Assembly: GCF_014203095.1 (NCBI RefSeq)
Contig: NZ_JACHIG010000001.1
Location: 868,001-932,000, forward strand
From: Prosthecobacter vanneervenii
GTDB lineage: Bacteria > Verrucomicrobiota > Verrucomicrobiia > Verrucomicrobiales > Verrucomicrobiaceae
Direction: 5' to 3'
DNA length: 64,000 bases
Shown: piece by piece, positions 56,362-64,000 of the stretch
Position numbering within the stretch: position 1 is the first letter of the stretch
How the letters are laid out: each line of letters starts with the position of its first letter
The notes under the pieces: model-generated
Databases searched by the model: none
Told to the model about the DNA's origin: nothing
Seen by the model: the letters and a program-made list of their open reading frames with translations, nothing else
Position numbers and translations under genes: made by a program

Positions 56362-57519
56362 CTAGCCTTTCAGAATTCCATCGACGGTGGCCTGCAGCTC
56401 GGCGGGGAATTTGGCCTCTCCCACCTTCTGCGTGCCGCTGGCACCCTGCTCCACCCACCACTTGAGCAGCGCGATCTCCTCGGGCGTCAGCTGGTCCTTG
56501 CCCTCCGGGGGCATATGCTCGTCATCGCTGTCTGGCAGCAGGATGCGGGTGATGCTGAGGCTGTCTTTGAGATTTCCGGCCACGAAGTTTTTGCCGTTCT
56601 CGCCGCCCTTGATGGCCATCTCGTAGGTGTCCATGCGGAGGTCGCCTTTGGACTTCTCCTCGCAGTGGCATTTGTTGCACTTGGCGGTGAGCACGGGGAG
56701 GATGACGTGCTGGAAGACGAGCTTTTCATTGCCGCCAGCAGGGGCTGCGGGTGTGGTGGGTGCGGCCGGGGCAGGCATGCCGGAGGGCGCAGGGGCGGGC
56801 GTGGGCTTTTCAGCCACATCGGCCTTGGGTGCCGCCTCGGGTGCGGCGGGGGCTTCGGGCGTGGTCTCCTTGGGAGCCTTGGGCTTCTCCACAAAGGAGA
56901 GCATCCACTTCTCCATGGCTACCATGGGGCCCTTCACTGCGGGCGGGGCGTGCTCCACGAGGAATTTGTTTCCGTGGCTCATGTTGCCGCCAAAGTGCGC
57001 GCCCAGGCCCATGATGCCAAAGCTGATGAAGTAGAGCGCGCGGTAGGCATTCAGCAGCTCCATGCTCTCCCGGCCCATGGCCATGAGGCGCACCACCAGA
57101 GAGGCGAGCACGCCAAAAGTCCCCACCAGCGCCATCGTCTGGTGCAGGCTGAAGTTCCCCCCCACATAGCCGCCCTCTCTGGAGAGCATGATGCCCGCCA
57201 GCACGGCCAGCACCGAGCCTGCGCCACCCAAGATGAGCATGATCAGGGAGGCCTCGCCGTATTTCTGCTCTCCGCGCCGCGTGGAGCAGATGAGCTCAAA
57301 CAGGCACAGCACACTCAGGATGCCCACCGGCAGGTGCAGCAGGATGGGGTGAAAGCGCCCCACAAAGAGCACCATGCTGGAAGCCTCCCCCTTCGGTGCA
57401 TCGTACAGCGGCGGAAAAATCAGCAGGCCCAGCACAAAGGCCGCCAGCAGCGCGCTGGTGGCGATCCAGGCGATGGTGAATGATTTGGGTCCGTCGGAGT
57501 CGTGGGAGTACGATGACAT
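56362..57519 (-). CDS. DUF2231-like membrane protein fused to cytochrome c domain, 385 aa
   Basis: Four or five membrane helices (about 15-36, 58-78, 92-112, 128-147, 160-178); the second contains GRFHPILLHLPVGILSVLCL, the hallmark of DUF2231-like planctomycete membrane domains. A Pro/Ala linker (about 212-262) leads to a cytochrome domain with heme motif CNKCH (281-285), the loop DDEHMPPEGKDQLTPEEIAL and WWVEQGASG. It would anchor a heme domain at the outer face of the membrane, perhaps passing electrons to or from the LRR-cytochrome encoded next. It is divergent from the photolyase gene. Confidence 0.8.
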   Translation of the reverse strand: MSSYSHDSDGPKSFTIAWIATSALLAAFVLGLLIFPPLYDAPKGEASSMVLFVGRFHPILLHLPVGILSVLCLFELICSTRRGEQKYGEASLIMLILGGAGSVLAVLAGIMLSREGGYVGGNFSLHQTMALVGTFGVLASLVVRLMAMGRESMELLNAYRALYFISFGIMGLGAHFGGNMSHGNKFLVEHAPPAVKGPMVAMEKWMLSFVEKPKAPKETTPEAPAAPEAAPKADVAEKPTPAPAPSGMPAPAAPTTPAAPAGGNEKLVFQHVILPVLTAKCNKCHCEEKSKGDLRMDTYEMAIKGGENGKNFVAGNLKDSLSITRILLPDSDDEHMPPEGKDQLTPEEIALLKWWVEQGASGTQKVGEAKFPAELQATVDGILKG

Positions 57520-57695
57520 GATTCTGGGCGGGATTTGGTTGAGGGTGGGAGGAATCCTGAAAACTAAAGCTCCTATCTAACGGCAGATGGGCGAAAGATT
57601 CATCAGGAACCTGATGGTGAATGCTGCAAACATTGACCACGCCTTTTGTCTGATTCTGACCGTATCTTGTGCTCCTCTCCCTTCCTCCCTGCCGC

Positions 57696-59132
57696 ATGCC
57701 ACGCACTGTCATTCACTGGTTCCGCCGCGATCTTCGCCTCACTGACAACACAGCCCTGCACCACGCCACCCAGGCCGCCGAACAGGTGGTGCCCGTGTAC
57801 ATTCTGAGCGACTGGAAGCAGCGCCACGGCTGGACGGGGCCAAACCGCCAGCAGTTCCTCTGCGGGAATCTGGAGTCTCTGGCCAAGAACCTGGAGGCGC
57901 TGGGCAGCCGCCTGATCATCCGCTGTGGCCGCGCCGATGCGGAGCTGGAGCGCCTGATCCGCGAGACGCAGGCGCAAGCCGTGTACTTCAACCGTGACTA
58001 TGATCCCTACGGCCGCGCGATGGAGAAACGTGTGCAGGAGCTGTGCACGCGCCTGGGCATCGAGTGCCACTCCTACCAGGACAGCGTGCTGCATGAGCCC
58101 GATGCCGTGCTCACGGGCGCAGGGCTGCCCTACCGGGTGTACACGCCGTATTCCAAAAACTGGCTCAGCCTGCCCAAGACCGCGCCCCATGGCCGCCCGC
58201 GCACGCTGGGCCCCGCCGCCCCGGCCACGGTGACCAGCCTGCCCCTGCCCACGCTGGAGCACTGGCAGCTCCCACCCTGCACCGCGCAGATCCCCGCGCC
58301 GGGAGAGCGCGCCGCACGGGAGAGGCTGAAGCACTTCATCAGCAGCGGCATCCTGCACCGCTACGGCCAGGAGCGGAACCTTCCCGCCGGGCAGACCACC
58401 TCCATGCTCAGCCCGGACCTGCGCTACGGCCTGCTCAGCATCCGCGAGATCTATCAGCGCTGCCAGGAGGCGCTGGTGGATGAATCCGGCAAGCCACAGC
58501 CCGCCGCCGCGCAGGCGTCCATCCAGACGTATATCAAAGAGCTGGCATGGCGGGAGTTTTACATGGCCATCCTCTGGCACTTCCCGCAGGTGTTTGAGCA
58601 GGAGTTTTCCCCCGACTGGGTGGGCCTGCCCTGGCCAGGCACAGATGCGGATTTCCAGCGCTGGGCCACGGGCTCCACGGGCTTTCCCATCGTGGATGCG
58701 GGCATGCGCCAGCTGCTGAAAACCGGCCTCATGCACAACCGCCTGCGCATGATCACGGCCATGTTTCTCACCAAAGACCTGCACTGCGACTGGCGGCTGG
58801 GAGAGGCCTTCTTCATGCAGCATCTGGTGGACGGCGAAAACGCCAGCAACAACGGCGGCTGGCAGTGGAGCGCCGGCACCGGCGCCGATGCCGCCCCCTA
58901 CTTCCGCATCCAGAACCCCTGGCTGCAAAGCGCCCGCTTTGACCCCGAGGGCGTGTACATCAAGCAGTGGGTGCCCGAGCTCAAAGACGTCCCCGCCCCC
59001 CTCCTCCACGAGCCCCCCTCCCGCCCCGGCCTCCCCCTCGCCAAAGGCTACCCCATCCCCATGGTCGATCACCACACCGAACGCGACCGCTGCCTGGCCA
59101 TCTTTGCGAAGCACAAGGAAGAGCGGGTGTGA
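57696..59132 (+). CDS. phrB: Deoxyribodipyrimidine photo-lyase (class I cryptochrome/photolyase)
   Basis: 478 aa from ATG 57696 (MPRTVIHWFRRDLRLTDNTA). The N-terminal alpha/beta antenna domain runs to about 200, followed by the FAD-binding helical domain with ELAWREFYMAILWHFP, GFPIVDAGMRQLLKTGLMHN, RLRMITAMFLTKDLHCDWRL, GENASNNGGWQWSAGTGADA and PYFRIQNPWLQSARFDPEG. It repairs UV-induced pyrimidine dimers with light. The Trp residues of the electron-transfer chain appear present, and the length is normal. A CPD rather than 6-4 specificity is likely from overall similarity to PhrB. Confidence 0.9.
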   Translation: MPRTVIHWFRRDLRLTDNTALHHATQAAEQVVPVYILSDWKQRHGWTGPNRQQFLCGNLESLAKNLEALGSRLIIRCGRADAELERLIRETQAQAVYFNRDYDPYGRAMEKRVQELCTRLGIECHSYQDSVLHEPDAVLTGAGLPYRVYTPYSKNWLSLPKTAPHGRPRTLGPAAPATVTSLPLPTLEHWQLPPCTAQIPAPGERAARERLKHFISSGILHRYGQERNLPAGQTTSMLSPDLRYGLLSIREIYQRCQEALVDESGKPQPAAAQASIQTYIKELAWREFYMAILWHFPQVFEQEFSPDWVGLPWPGTDADFQRWATGSTGFPIVDAGMRQLLKTGLMHNRLRMITAMFLTKDLHCDWRLGEAFFMQHLVDGENASNNGGWQWSAGTGADAAPYFRIQNPWLQSARFDPEGVYIKQWVPELKDVPAPLLHEPPSRPGLPLAKGYPIPMVDHHTERDRCLAIFAKHKEERV

Positions 59133-59175
59133 GGAGGTGGGAACGGTCTTTGCTGTCCTGCGACGCAGCTCTTTA

Positions 59176-59206
59176 CTGGGAGCGCCGATGTCCTCACCGG
59201 CTCTGG
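59176..59206 (+). repeat. REP of the CTGGGAGC family, 3' side of RAYT
   Basis: CTGGGAGCGCCGATG, TCCT, CACCGGCTCTGG; the stem has one mismatch. It lies 64 bases from the transposase stop. Confidence 0.8.
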
Positions 59207-59269
59207 AAGCCCCGCTGTGGCAACATGCCCCGCATTGCCCAATGGCTGGCAAACCAAGACTCTCCCCCC

Positions 59270-60406
59270 CTAGCCCACCGGGCTGACTCTCAGCCTGCGC
59301 AGTGTATAAAAGGGCTCGGCTGATTCCGTGAGACGCCGCGCCCCAGCCTTGCGCCTGGGGCCAAACATCTCCCGCTGCGCCTCGAAGATGCCATCCACGA
59401 ATTCTTTGCCGCCCAAGGCGAGGCCGTCGGTGAAGTAGCGCACGCGGAGGCGTACGAGTTCGGCGGCGCTGAGCTTGCCTTTCTCGGTTAGTACAGCACG
59501 GGCGGTTTCGGTGCTGAGGCCTTGGCGTACGACGTTTTCGTTTTGGGCATCTTTGATCTCGCGGCCGTCAGTGTGCAGCAGGCTGCGGTAGGCTTCGGCG
59601 GCGGCGGCACTTTTCCAGCCGTCCACGGGTTTGCCCAGGGCTTTGCAGAGGCCGCGCTGGGCTCTCCGGCTGCCACCGAGGGCTTCGGCGTAGCCGCACC
59701 AGCGGTAGTCTTTCGGGTCTTTGACGAGGCCAGCGCGGACGGGGTTGAGGTCGATGTAAGCAGCCATGGTGCGCAGGGCTTCACCTTTGCCTTCGACGAG
59801 CACGCTTTTAAAGCGGTCCATCCACAGGGTGCCGCGTCGGCCACGGCGTTTGTTGAACCAGCGGCTGAAGCGCTCTTTGATTTCCTTCACGAATAGCGAG
59901 AGATCGCAAAAGCGCTTTTTGAGAGCGTCGATTTTTTGGTCGGCGAGGATGGCCATGCCGCGCTGACGGAGGTCGGCAAGTTCATCGCGCAGGAGGCCGA
60001 GGTAGGTCTTGCTGTAGAGGATGCTGAGGTGCTGGAAGAGCTTGGATTCGCCGCCGGGACCGTCGAAGCGTTCCAGCCAGGTCCTCTTGTGCGGCACTTC
60101 GGCGAGGAGGTGGAAGTGATTGCCCATGAGGCAGTAGGTGACGATCTTGATGCCGGAGAACTCGGCCATGCGCCAGATGATGCGGCGGAGGGCCTCCTTC
60201 TCGACGTCATCAAACCAGATCTCGCCGCCGCAGGTGCGGGACATGACGTGGTAGCAGTAGGACTCGAAGGGCCCCTTGCCGAGGATGCGCTTGCGCCCGC
60301 CGGACCAGGACCGCGCGGCAGGATAGAGGCCGGTTTTGGCATTCACACCGACGAGCTGCTCCTCAAGCGGGAGAGACTGGGGATGAGCGGATTGGGCGGG
60401 TTGCAT
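59270..60406 (-). CDS. REP-associated tyrosine transposase (RAYT, Y1/IS200-like)
   Basis: 378 aa. The HUH/Y1 domain spans about 45-230. CYHVMSRTCGGEIWFDD opens it, IKIVTYCLMGNHFHLLAEVP holds the His-x-His metal site, and FSRWFNKRRGRRGTLWMDRF is the segment typical of RAYTs (KRRGRRGxLWMDRFKS). MAAYIDLNPVRAGLVKDPKD and YRWCGYAEALGGS follow. The catalytic Tyr is expected near YSKTYLG or between it and the WF segment; I cannot assign it surely. Such enzymes nick and move REP hairpins as single strands. REPs of the CTGGGAGC family flank it on both sides. Confidence 0.85.
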   Translation of the reverse strand: MQPAQSAHPQSLPLEEQLVGVNAKTGLYPAARSWSGGRKRILGKGPFESYCYHVMSRTCGGEIWFDDVEKEALRRIIWRMAEFSGIKIVTYCLMGNHFHLLAEVPHKRTWLERFDGPGGESKLFQHLSILYSKTYLGLLRDELADLRQRGMAILADQKIDALKKRFCDLSLFVKEIKERFSRWFNKRRGRRGTLWMDRFKSVLVEGKGEALRTMAAYIDLNPVRAGLVKDPKDYRWCGYAEALGGSRRAQRGLCKALGKPVDGWKSAAAAEAYRSLLHTDGREIKDAQNENVVRQGLSTETARAVLTEKGKLSAAELVRLRVRYFTDGLALGGKEFVDGIFEAQREMFGPRRKAGARRLTESAEPFYTLRRLRVSPVG

Positions 60407-60467
60407 GGCGGAAAAATGAGTGAAATTTAAGAGAAATCAATCAACTAAATGCCTGGCATCTTTTTTT

Positions 60468-60706
60468 CTTTGCTGTCCTACGGCGGAGCTCTTTACTGGG
60501 AGCGCCGATGTCCTCATCGGCCTCTGGGCGAGTGGCCCTGAGGCGGTGTGAGGGAATCTAGTTGGGAGAAATGCGGAGCGCCTTCTGCGGCGGAGCTTCC
60601 AGAGCCGGTTAAAAACCGGCGCTCCCAGTAAAGAACCGGCAACACCCAGCTCTGGATGATGCGGCTGATTTCTTAGCTGGGAGAGCCGATGACCTCATAG
60701 GCTCTG
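60468..60706. repeat. REP/BIME on the 5' side of RAYT (CTGGGAGC family)
   Basis: Forward REP at 60496-60527 (GCCGATG/CATCGGC stem), inverse REP at 60599-60628 (GCCGGTT/AACCGGC stem) and a third diverged forward REP at 60677-60706 (CTGGGAGAGCCGATGACCTC). It fills most of the gap 60407-60741. Confidence 0.85.
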
Positions 60707-60741
60707 AGATCATGGCTTCGTCAGCACGACCTCAGAAGCGG

Positions 60742-62958
60742 TCAGGATTGGGCGAGGTAGTGGGCCACTTTGGCGAGCAGTGCTGACTTCTGGACCGGCT
60801 TGCAAAGGTGGTCATTCATGCCAGAGGCGTAGCACTCGCCGATGAACCCGGTCTCGACATTGGCGGTGAGGGCGATGACGGGAAGCCGGCCGCGCTTTCC
60901 GGGCAGCTTGCGGATCAGCCGTGTGGCCTCATAACCGTCCATGCCAGGCATCTGGCAGTCCATGAGGATGGCGTCGTAGCGGCCTTTTTTGACCTTGCCG
61001 ACGGCCTCTTCGCCATCGCAGGCGAGATCCACCTTCAACCCTGCCGGCTCCATCATGAGCTTGGCCACCATTCGGCTCGTCTGGCTGTCATCGACGAGGA
61101 GAATCCGTCCCGTGAGCCGCTCAGGAATGGCTGCAGGCGGCTCAGTGGCCAAAGCAGCCACAGAAGCGCCCGGGCTGGCACGGGGCAGCGAGAGGGTGAA
61201 GCAGAATGTAGAACCGGAGCCCTTCTCACTAGCCACCGTGATTTCACCGCCCATCAGCCGCAGAAGCGCCTGCGAGATGGCCAGGCCGAGGCCGGTGCCA
61301 GCGTCTTTGCGGGCGTTGAGGGTCGAGTCGCCTTGATTGAAAGGTTCAAACAAATGCTTCAAGGCCTTCGGCGAGATGCCGACGCCGGTGTCTGTGATAC
61401 GGAAGGTGAAGGAATCGCGGTTGATGGTACTGCGGCCCTTTTTGATCACCAGCCGCACACTGCCGCGGTCGGTGAATTTGATGGCGTTGCCGATGAGATT
61501 GATCAGGACCTGGCGGAGCCGGCCTTCATCTCCCAGGACACTGTTTTCCCGCAGTTTCGGCATCTGGCATTCGAGCAGGATATCCTTGGCCTCGGCGCGA
61601 TGCTGCATGAGCTGGATGACGTTTTTCACCAGCGCCTGGAGGTCAAAGGGCTCATGTTTGAGCTCCACCCTGCCGGCCTCCACCTTGGAGATGTCAAGTA
61701 TGTCTCCAATGATGTCGAGGAGCGCGGTGGCTGATTGCTCGGCAATGGTGACGAGAGAGGACTGCACAGGGGTGAGCGAAGTGTCCTGCAGCAGCTGCAG
61801 CATGCCGATCACCCCATTCATCGGCGTGCGAATCTCGTGACTCATGCTGGCCACGAAGACGCTTTTGGCGCGGCTGGCAGACTCGGCCTGCTGGCGTGCC
61901 TGGCGCTGGAGCTCCTCAGCCTCCCGCAAACGCTCTTCCAGGGCTTTCTGCCTTGAGATGTCGAGATGCGTGCCGACAAAACGTCTGACACGGCCCATTT
62001 CATCCCGGAAAGCGCGGCCGCGGGCCATGACCCAGACATAATGACCTTCCTTGTGGCGGAGGCGGTGCAGATTCTCGTAGATCTCCGTCATGCCTGACAA
62101 GTGCTCGCTCACGAGCTGCAGGCTGCGCTCAAGATCCTCCGGATGAACACGGGACTGCCATGCCTCCAGGTGGCTCACGATCTCATCATCCTGATAGCCC
62201 AGCGTGGCCTTCCACTCAGGTGAGAGCACGATAGCGCCCGAATCCAAACACCAGTCCCAGAAGCCGATCTCGCTGCCTTTGACGGCCAGCGAGAGGCGCT
62301 CCTCCGACTCATGCAGGTCGGTCATCTGCCGCTGGATGATCGCGGCGCTGGCACGGTTGGCATACAGGGCGGCCACCTGCGCTGTGAAGACACGGAATGA
62401 CTGCGCTTCATTCTCGCTCAGCGCATCGTGAAAATCTGACACCGCTGTAGTGATGCCGGTCATGAGAAGCACGAGCGGTTTCCCGCCGGGATGCCTGCAG
62501 CAGCCGACCATCATGTGGGAGAAATCGAGGTCCGCCTGCTGGAGCTCCAAGCTTTCCGCCGCAAAAAAGCAAGCCGTGTCCCCCAGGACGGTGATGCGCG
62601 ATTCGAGCCAGGCACGCATGCTCTCAAACGAGGCATGACCAACGCGCAGCCCCGATGAGGCGGCCGGTTCCGAAAGCAGGCGGCCCTGCTCATCGAAGAG
62701 CCAAAACAAGCCCACCTCAAGCTCGAAGACGTCGAGGAGTGCGTCTGCCACCATGATGGCGAACGCTTCATCCGAGGCGGCATTCAGCGCCTGGGTGCTG
62801 AAGGCGTGAATGCGGCCAAAGCGCCCGATTTCGCAGTCGAGCCGGTTCCGCATGTCGATGAGCCCCTGCTCGACCACGGAGAAACGCGTGACGCGGCGTT
62901 GCAGCTCGTCGTAGTTTTGCTTCAGCACCTCAAGGGAATCTTCTTCTTTGTCAGTCAT
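60742..62958 (-). CDS. Hybrid sensor histidine kinase (GAF-like, PAS, HisKA, HATPase, REC)
   Basis: 738 aa, no membrane helix, so cytoplasmic. A coiled coil (1-45) precedes a GAF-like region (about 50-205), a PAS fold (about 220-335: [33 protein letters not shown]), HisKA with His374 in [15 protein letters not shown], HATPase_c ([38 protein letters not shown]) and a receiver domain with [10 protein letters not shown] and the phospho-acceptor Asp in [16 protein letters not shown]. It lies 18 bases after the FIST gene on the same strand, so FIST probably supplies the signal. An output regulator is not in the window. Confidence 0.9.
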   Translation of the reverse strand: MTDKEEDSLEVLKQNYDELQRRVTRFSVVEQGLIDMRNRLDCEIGRFGRIHAFSTQALNAASDEAFAIMVADALLDVFELEVGLFWLFDEQGRLLSEPAASSGLRVGHASFESMRAWLESRITVLGDTACFFAAESLELQQADLDFSHMMVGCCRHPGGKPLVLLMTGITTAVSDFHDALSENEAQSFRVFTAQVAALYANRASAAIIQRQMTDLHESEERLSLAVKGSEIGFWDWCLDSGAIVLSPEWKATLGYQDDEIVSHLEAWQSRVHPEDLERSLQLVSEHLSGMTEIYENLHRLRHKEGHYVWVMARGRAFRDEMGRVRRFVGTHLDISRQKALEERLREAEELQRQARQQAESASRAKSVFVASMSHEIRTPMNGVIGMLQLLQDTSLTPVQSSLVTIAEQSATALLDIIGDILDISKVEAGRVELKHEPFDLQALVKNVIQLMQHRAEAKDILLECQMPKLRENSVLGDEGRLRQVLINLIGNAIKFTDRGSVRLVIKKGRSTINRDSFTFRITDTGVGISPKALKHLFEPFNQGDSTLNARKDAGTGLGLAISQALLRLMGGEITVASEKGSGSTFCFTLSLPRASPGASVAALATEPPAAIPERLTGRILLVDDSQTSRMVAKLMMEPAGLKVDLACDGEEAVGKVKKGRYDAILMDCQMPGMDGYEATRLIRKLPGKRGRLPVIALTANVETGFIGECYASGMNDHLCKPVQKSALLAKVAHYLAQS

Positions 62959-62976
62959 CTGCAGGATGAGACACGC

Positions 62977-64000
62977 TCAGCGGCGGTAGATGGCATAGAT
63001 GGCCGTGGTGTAGTTGTGATAGGTGTTGACGCCGCCCAGTCGTGCGAACTCCCCAAACCCGTACATGCCCAGCCAGGGCGGCACTACACCCTGGCTGCTG
63101 AGCGGAAACTGCATCCGGCCCACGAGCTCTTCCTTCATCACCCGGTTCAGGAGGTAGCGGCCTCGTGCGAGGCAGTCCGCGTGGAAAACAGCCACCGGCT
63201 TGCGTGCGCCCGCGCGTTTGACCATCGCGGCCATCATCCGGTCCATGTCGGCAAAGATGCGCTCCTCATCGCGCACGGTGAGCCAGAGCCGTGTGCCTTC
63301 GCGGATCGTCGTGGCGTAGTGCATGGCACCCTCGGCATCCCGCTTGGTCACCACACGCAGGATGTGCGGATTGCCATACTCCTCGGCCAGACTGGCGGGA
63401 AGCTCCTCGGCCAGCGCCCCCACGGGGATCGAGTCTCCGCAGGTGGCTTTTTCAGGATCGAGCCCCAGGCGGCTGGTGTACTCCTGCCAGGCCGGGCGGC
63501 CGTTCAATTCAAGAATGCGGGTGCCCTCGGCACGAGTGACCACCATGGGCTCTCCCACAGCGAGAAAGCCATGCGTGGCCTGGGTGTCCACCTCCAGCGA
63601 AGGATCGGCAAAGCCCACGGCCCATGCGCCATGCTCGAAGACCTGGTCATCGACGATTTGGTAGCTGACCACGCCGCGCATGTTGTCCGAAGATGTGGCG
63701 CCAAAGATCGTGACCTCCGGCCCAAAGACGGATTCGAGGCCGGCGATGGCCCTGTCATTAGCGATGTCGATTCCCGAGGCCAGGAAGTGAACCATCGTGA
63801 TGCCGGGCTGCTGGGCCTTGAGCTGACGGGCTAGCTCCGACGCTTTTTCGAAGGCATTGTGGCCATGGATGCCGTCCAAATGAGCGACAGCCAGCTCCGG
63901 TCCGCGCACCGCCATCAGCGCCACGTCCTTCATCGATTCGCTCACGCCTTCGCTGCCCACGATCCCGCAGCAGGAGGCCCCCACCACGCGCACGCCTGGG
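62977..64000 (-). CDS. FIST N/C-domain sensor protein (5' cut by window)
   Basis: The frame runs to the window edge, so the start lies beyond 64000; a GTG at 63993 is in frame but sits in conserved text (GVRVVGASCCGIVGSEGVSE). The FIST_N domain (IFGATSSDNMRGVVSYQIVD, GAWAVGFADPSLEVDTQATH) is followed by FIST_C (RLWLTVRDEERIFADMDRMM, KPVAVFHADCLARGRYL) and the closing GMYGFGEFARLGGVNTYHNY-type motif typical of the family. FIST proteins are thought to bind small ligands such as amino acids and to signal to histidine kinases. The hybrid kinase follows 18 bases downstream, in the same operon. Confidence 0.85.
   Translation of the reverse strand, partial: PGVRVVGASCCGIVGSEGVSESMKDVALMAVRGPELAVAHLDGIHGHNAFEKASELARQLKAQQPGITMVHFLASGIDIANDRAIAGLESVFGPEVTIFGATSSDNMRGVVSYQIVDDQVFEHGAWAVGFADPSLEVDTQATHGFLAVGEPMVVTRAEGTRILELNGRPAWQEYTSRLGLDPEKATCGDSIPVGALAEELPASLAEEYGNPHILRVVTKRDAEGAMHYATTIREGTRLWLTVRDEERIFADMDRMMAAMVKRAGARKPVAVFHADCLARGRYLLNRVMKEELVGRMQFPLSSQGVVPPWLGMYGFGEFARLGGVNTYHNYTTAIYAIYRR

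Larger units (their letters stand above)
59148..60706. mobile_element. RAYT gene with flanking REP/BIME sequences
   Basis: A RAYT gene bracketed by REPs of one family on both sides: 59176 on the 3' side; 60496, 60599 and 60677 on the 5' side. This matches the known arrangement of chromosomal RAYTs that mobilise or maintain REP sequences. Confidence 0.75.

Noticed and set aside
50354..56365. Long antisense frames opposite the esterase, beta-helix and LRR-cytochrome genes
   Set aside because: They lack signal peptides or motifs, while the opposite strand encodes coherent exported proteins.

Overview
The window looks like a chromosomal segment of a high-GC Verrucomicrobiota bacterium, probably Verrucomicrobiales and Prosthecobacter-like. 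The evidence is the gene families typical of the Planctomycetota-Verrucomicrobiota group: DUF1501, PSD1/DUF1549/DUF1553 proteins, planctomycete-type cytochrome c domains fused to LRRs or to a DUF2231-like membrane domain, ThuA, and a noncanonical set of pilin-like genes. It also carries an unusually large load of palindromic intergenic repeats. The assignment is inferred from gene content. No rRNA, tRNA or CRISPR array was seen.

Layout. 1-6.4 kb: end of a spermidine synthase-like gene, a small unknown, a TIGR03663-type membrane glycosyltransferase translationally coupled to ApbE, a peroxiredoxin, YjbQ, and a small exported protein. 6.4-12.8 kb: DUF1501, histidine phosphatase, an array of inverted-end repeats, an Ala/Glu/Lys coiled-coil protein, and a BNR sialidase-like protein. 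13.3-17.6 kb: a two-gene peptidoglycan unit, an intact PBP2-like transpeptidase followed by a GT51 protein whose transpeptidase half has lost its catalytic motifs. 17.8-24.8 kb: repeats, an SMP-30-like lactonase, an orphan antitoxin with a broken toxin, an esterase, and a PSD1-DUF1549-DUF1553 protein. 24.8-35.8 kb is an accessory region. It holds two paralogous exported unknowns, a small lipoprotein, a MITE-like element, an excisionase-type HTH gene with a DnaB_N-DUF3987 gene, and a SMEK-like/NB-ARC/TPR STAND NTPase that resembles antiphage sensors, followed by ThuA and more repeats.

36.0-48.3 kb is a type IV pilus/type II secretion-like locus. A secretin is divergent from a ten-gene operon: a large modular pseudopilin, a PilT-type ATPase, PilM/N/O/P-like assembly proteins, three further pilin-like proteins and a PilC/GspF platform protein. 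Prepilin peptidase and a PilB/GspE-type ATPase are not in the window. 48.4-50.3 kb is an RNA end-repair pair (RNA ligase plus HD-Pnk). 50.3-57.5 kb holds an esterase, a parallel beta-helix protein, and two c-type cytochrome-domain proteins. 57.7-64.0 kb holds a photolyase, a REP-associated tyrosine transposase (RAYT) flanked by its apparent REP sequences, a hybrid histidine kinase and a FIST sensor protein cut by the window end.

The strongest signals for follow-up are the modular pseudopilin and its pilus-like locus, the GT51 protein with a dead transpeptidase domain, the RNA-repair operon, the STAND NTPase, and several palindromic repeat families. In three of these families the hairpin stems differ between copies but remain paired.
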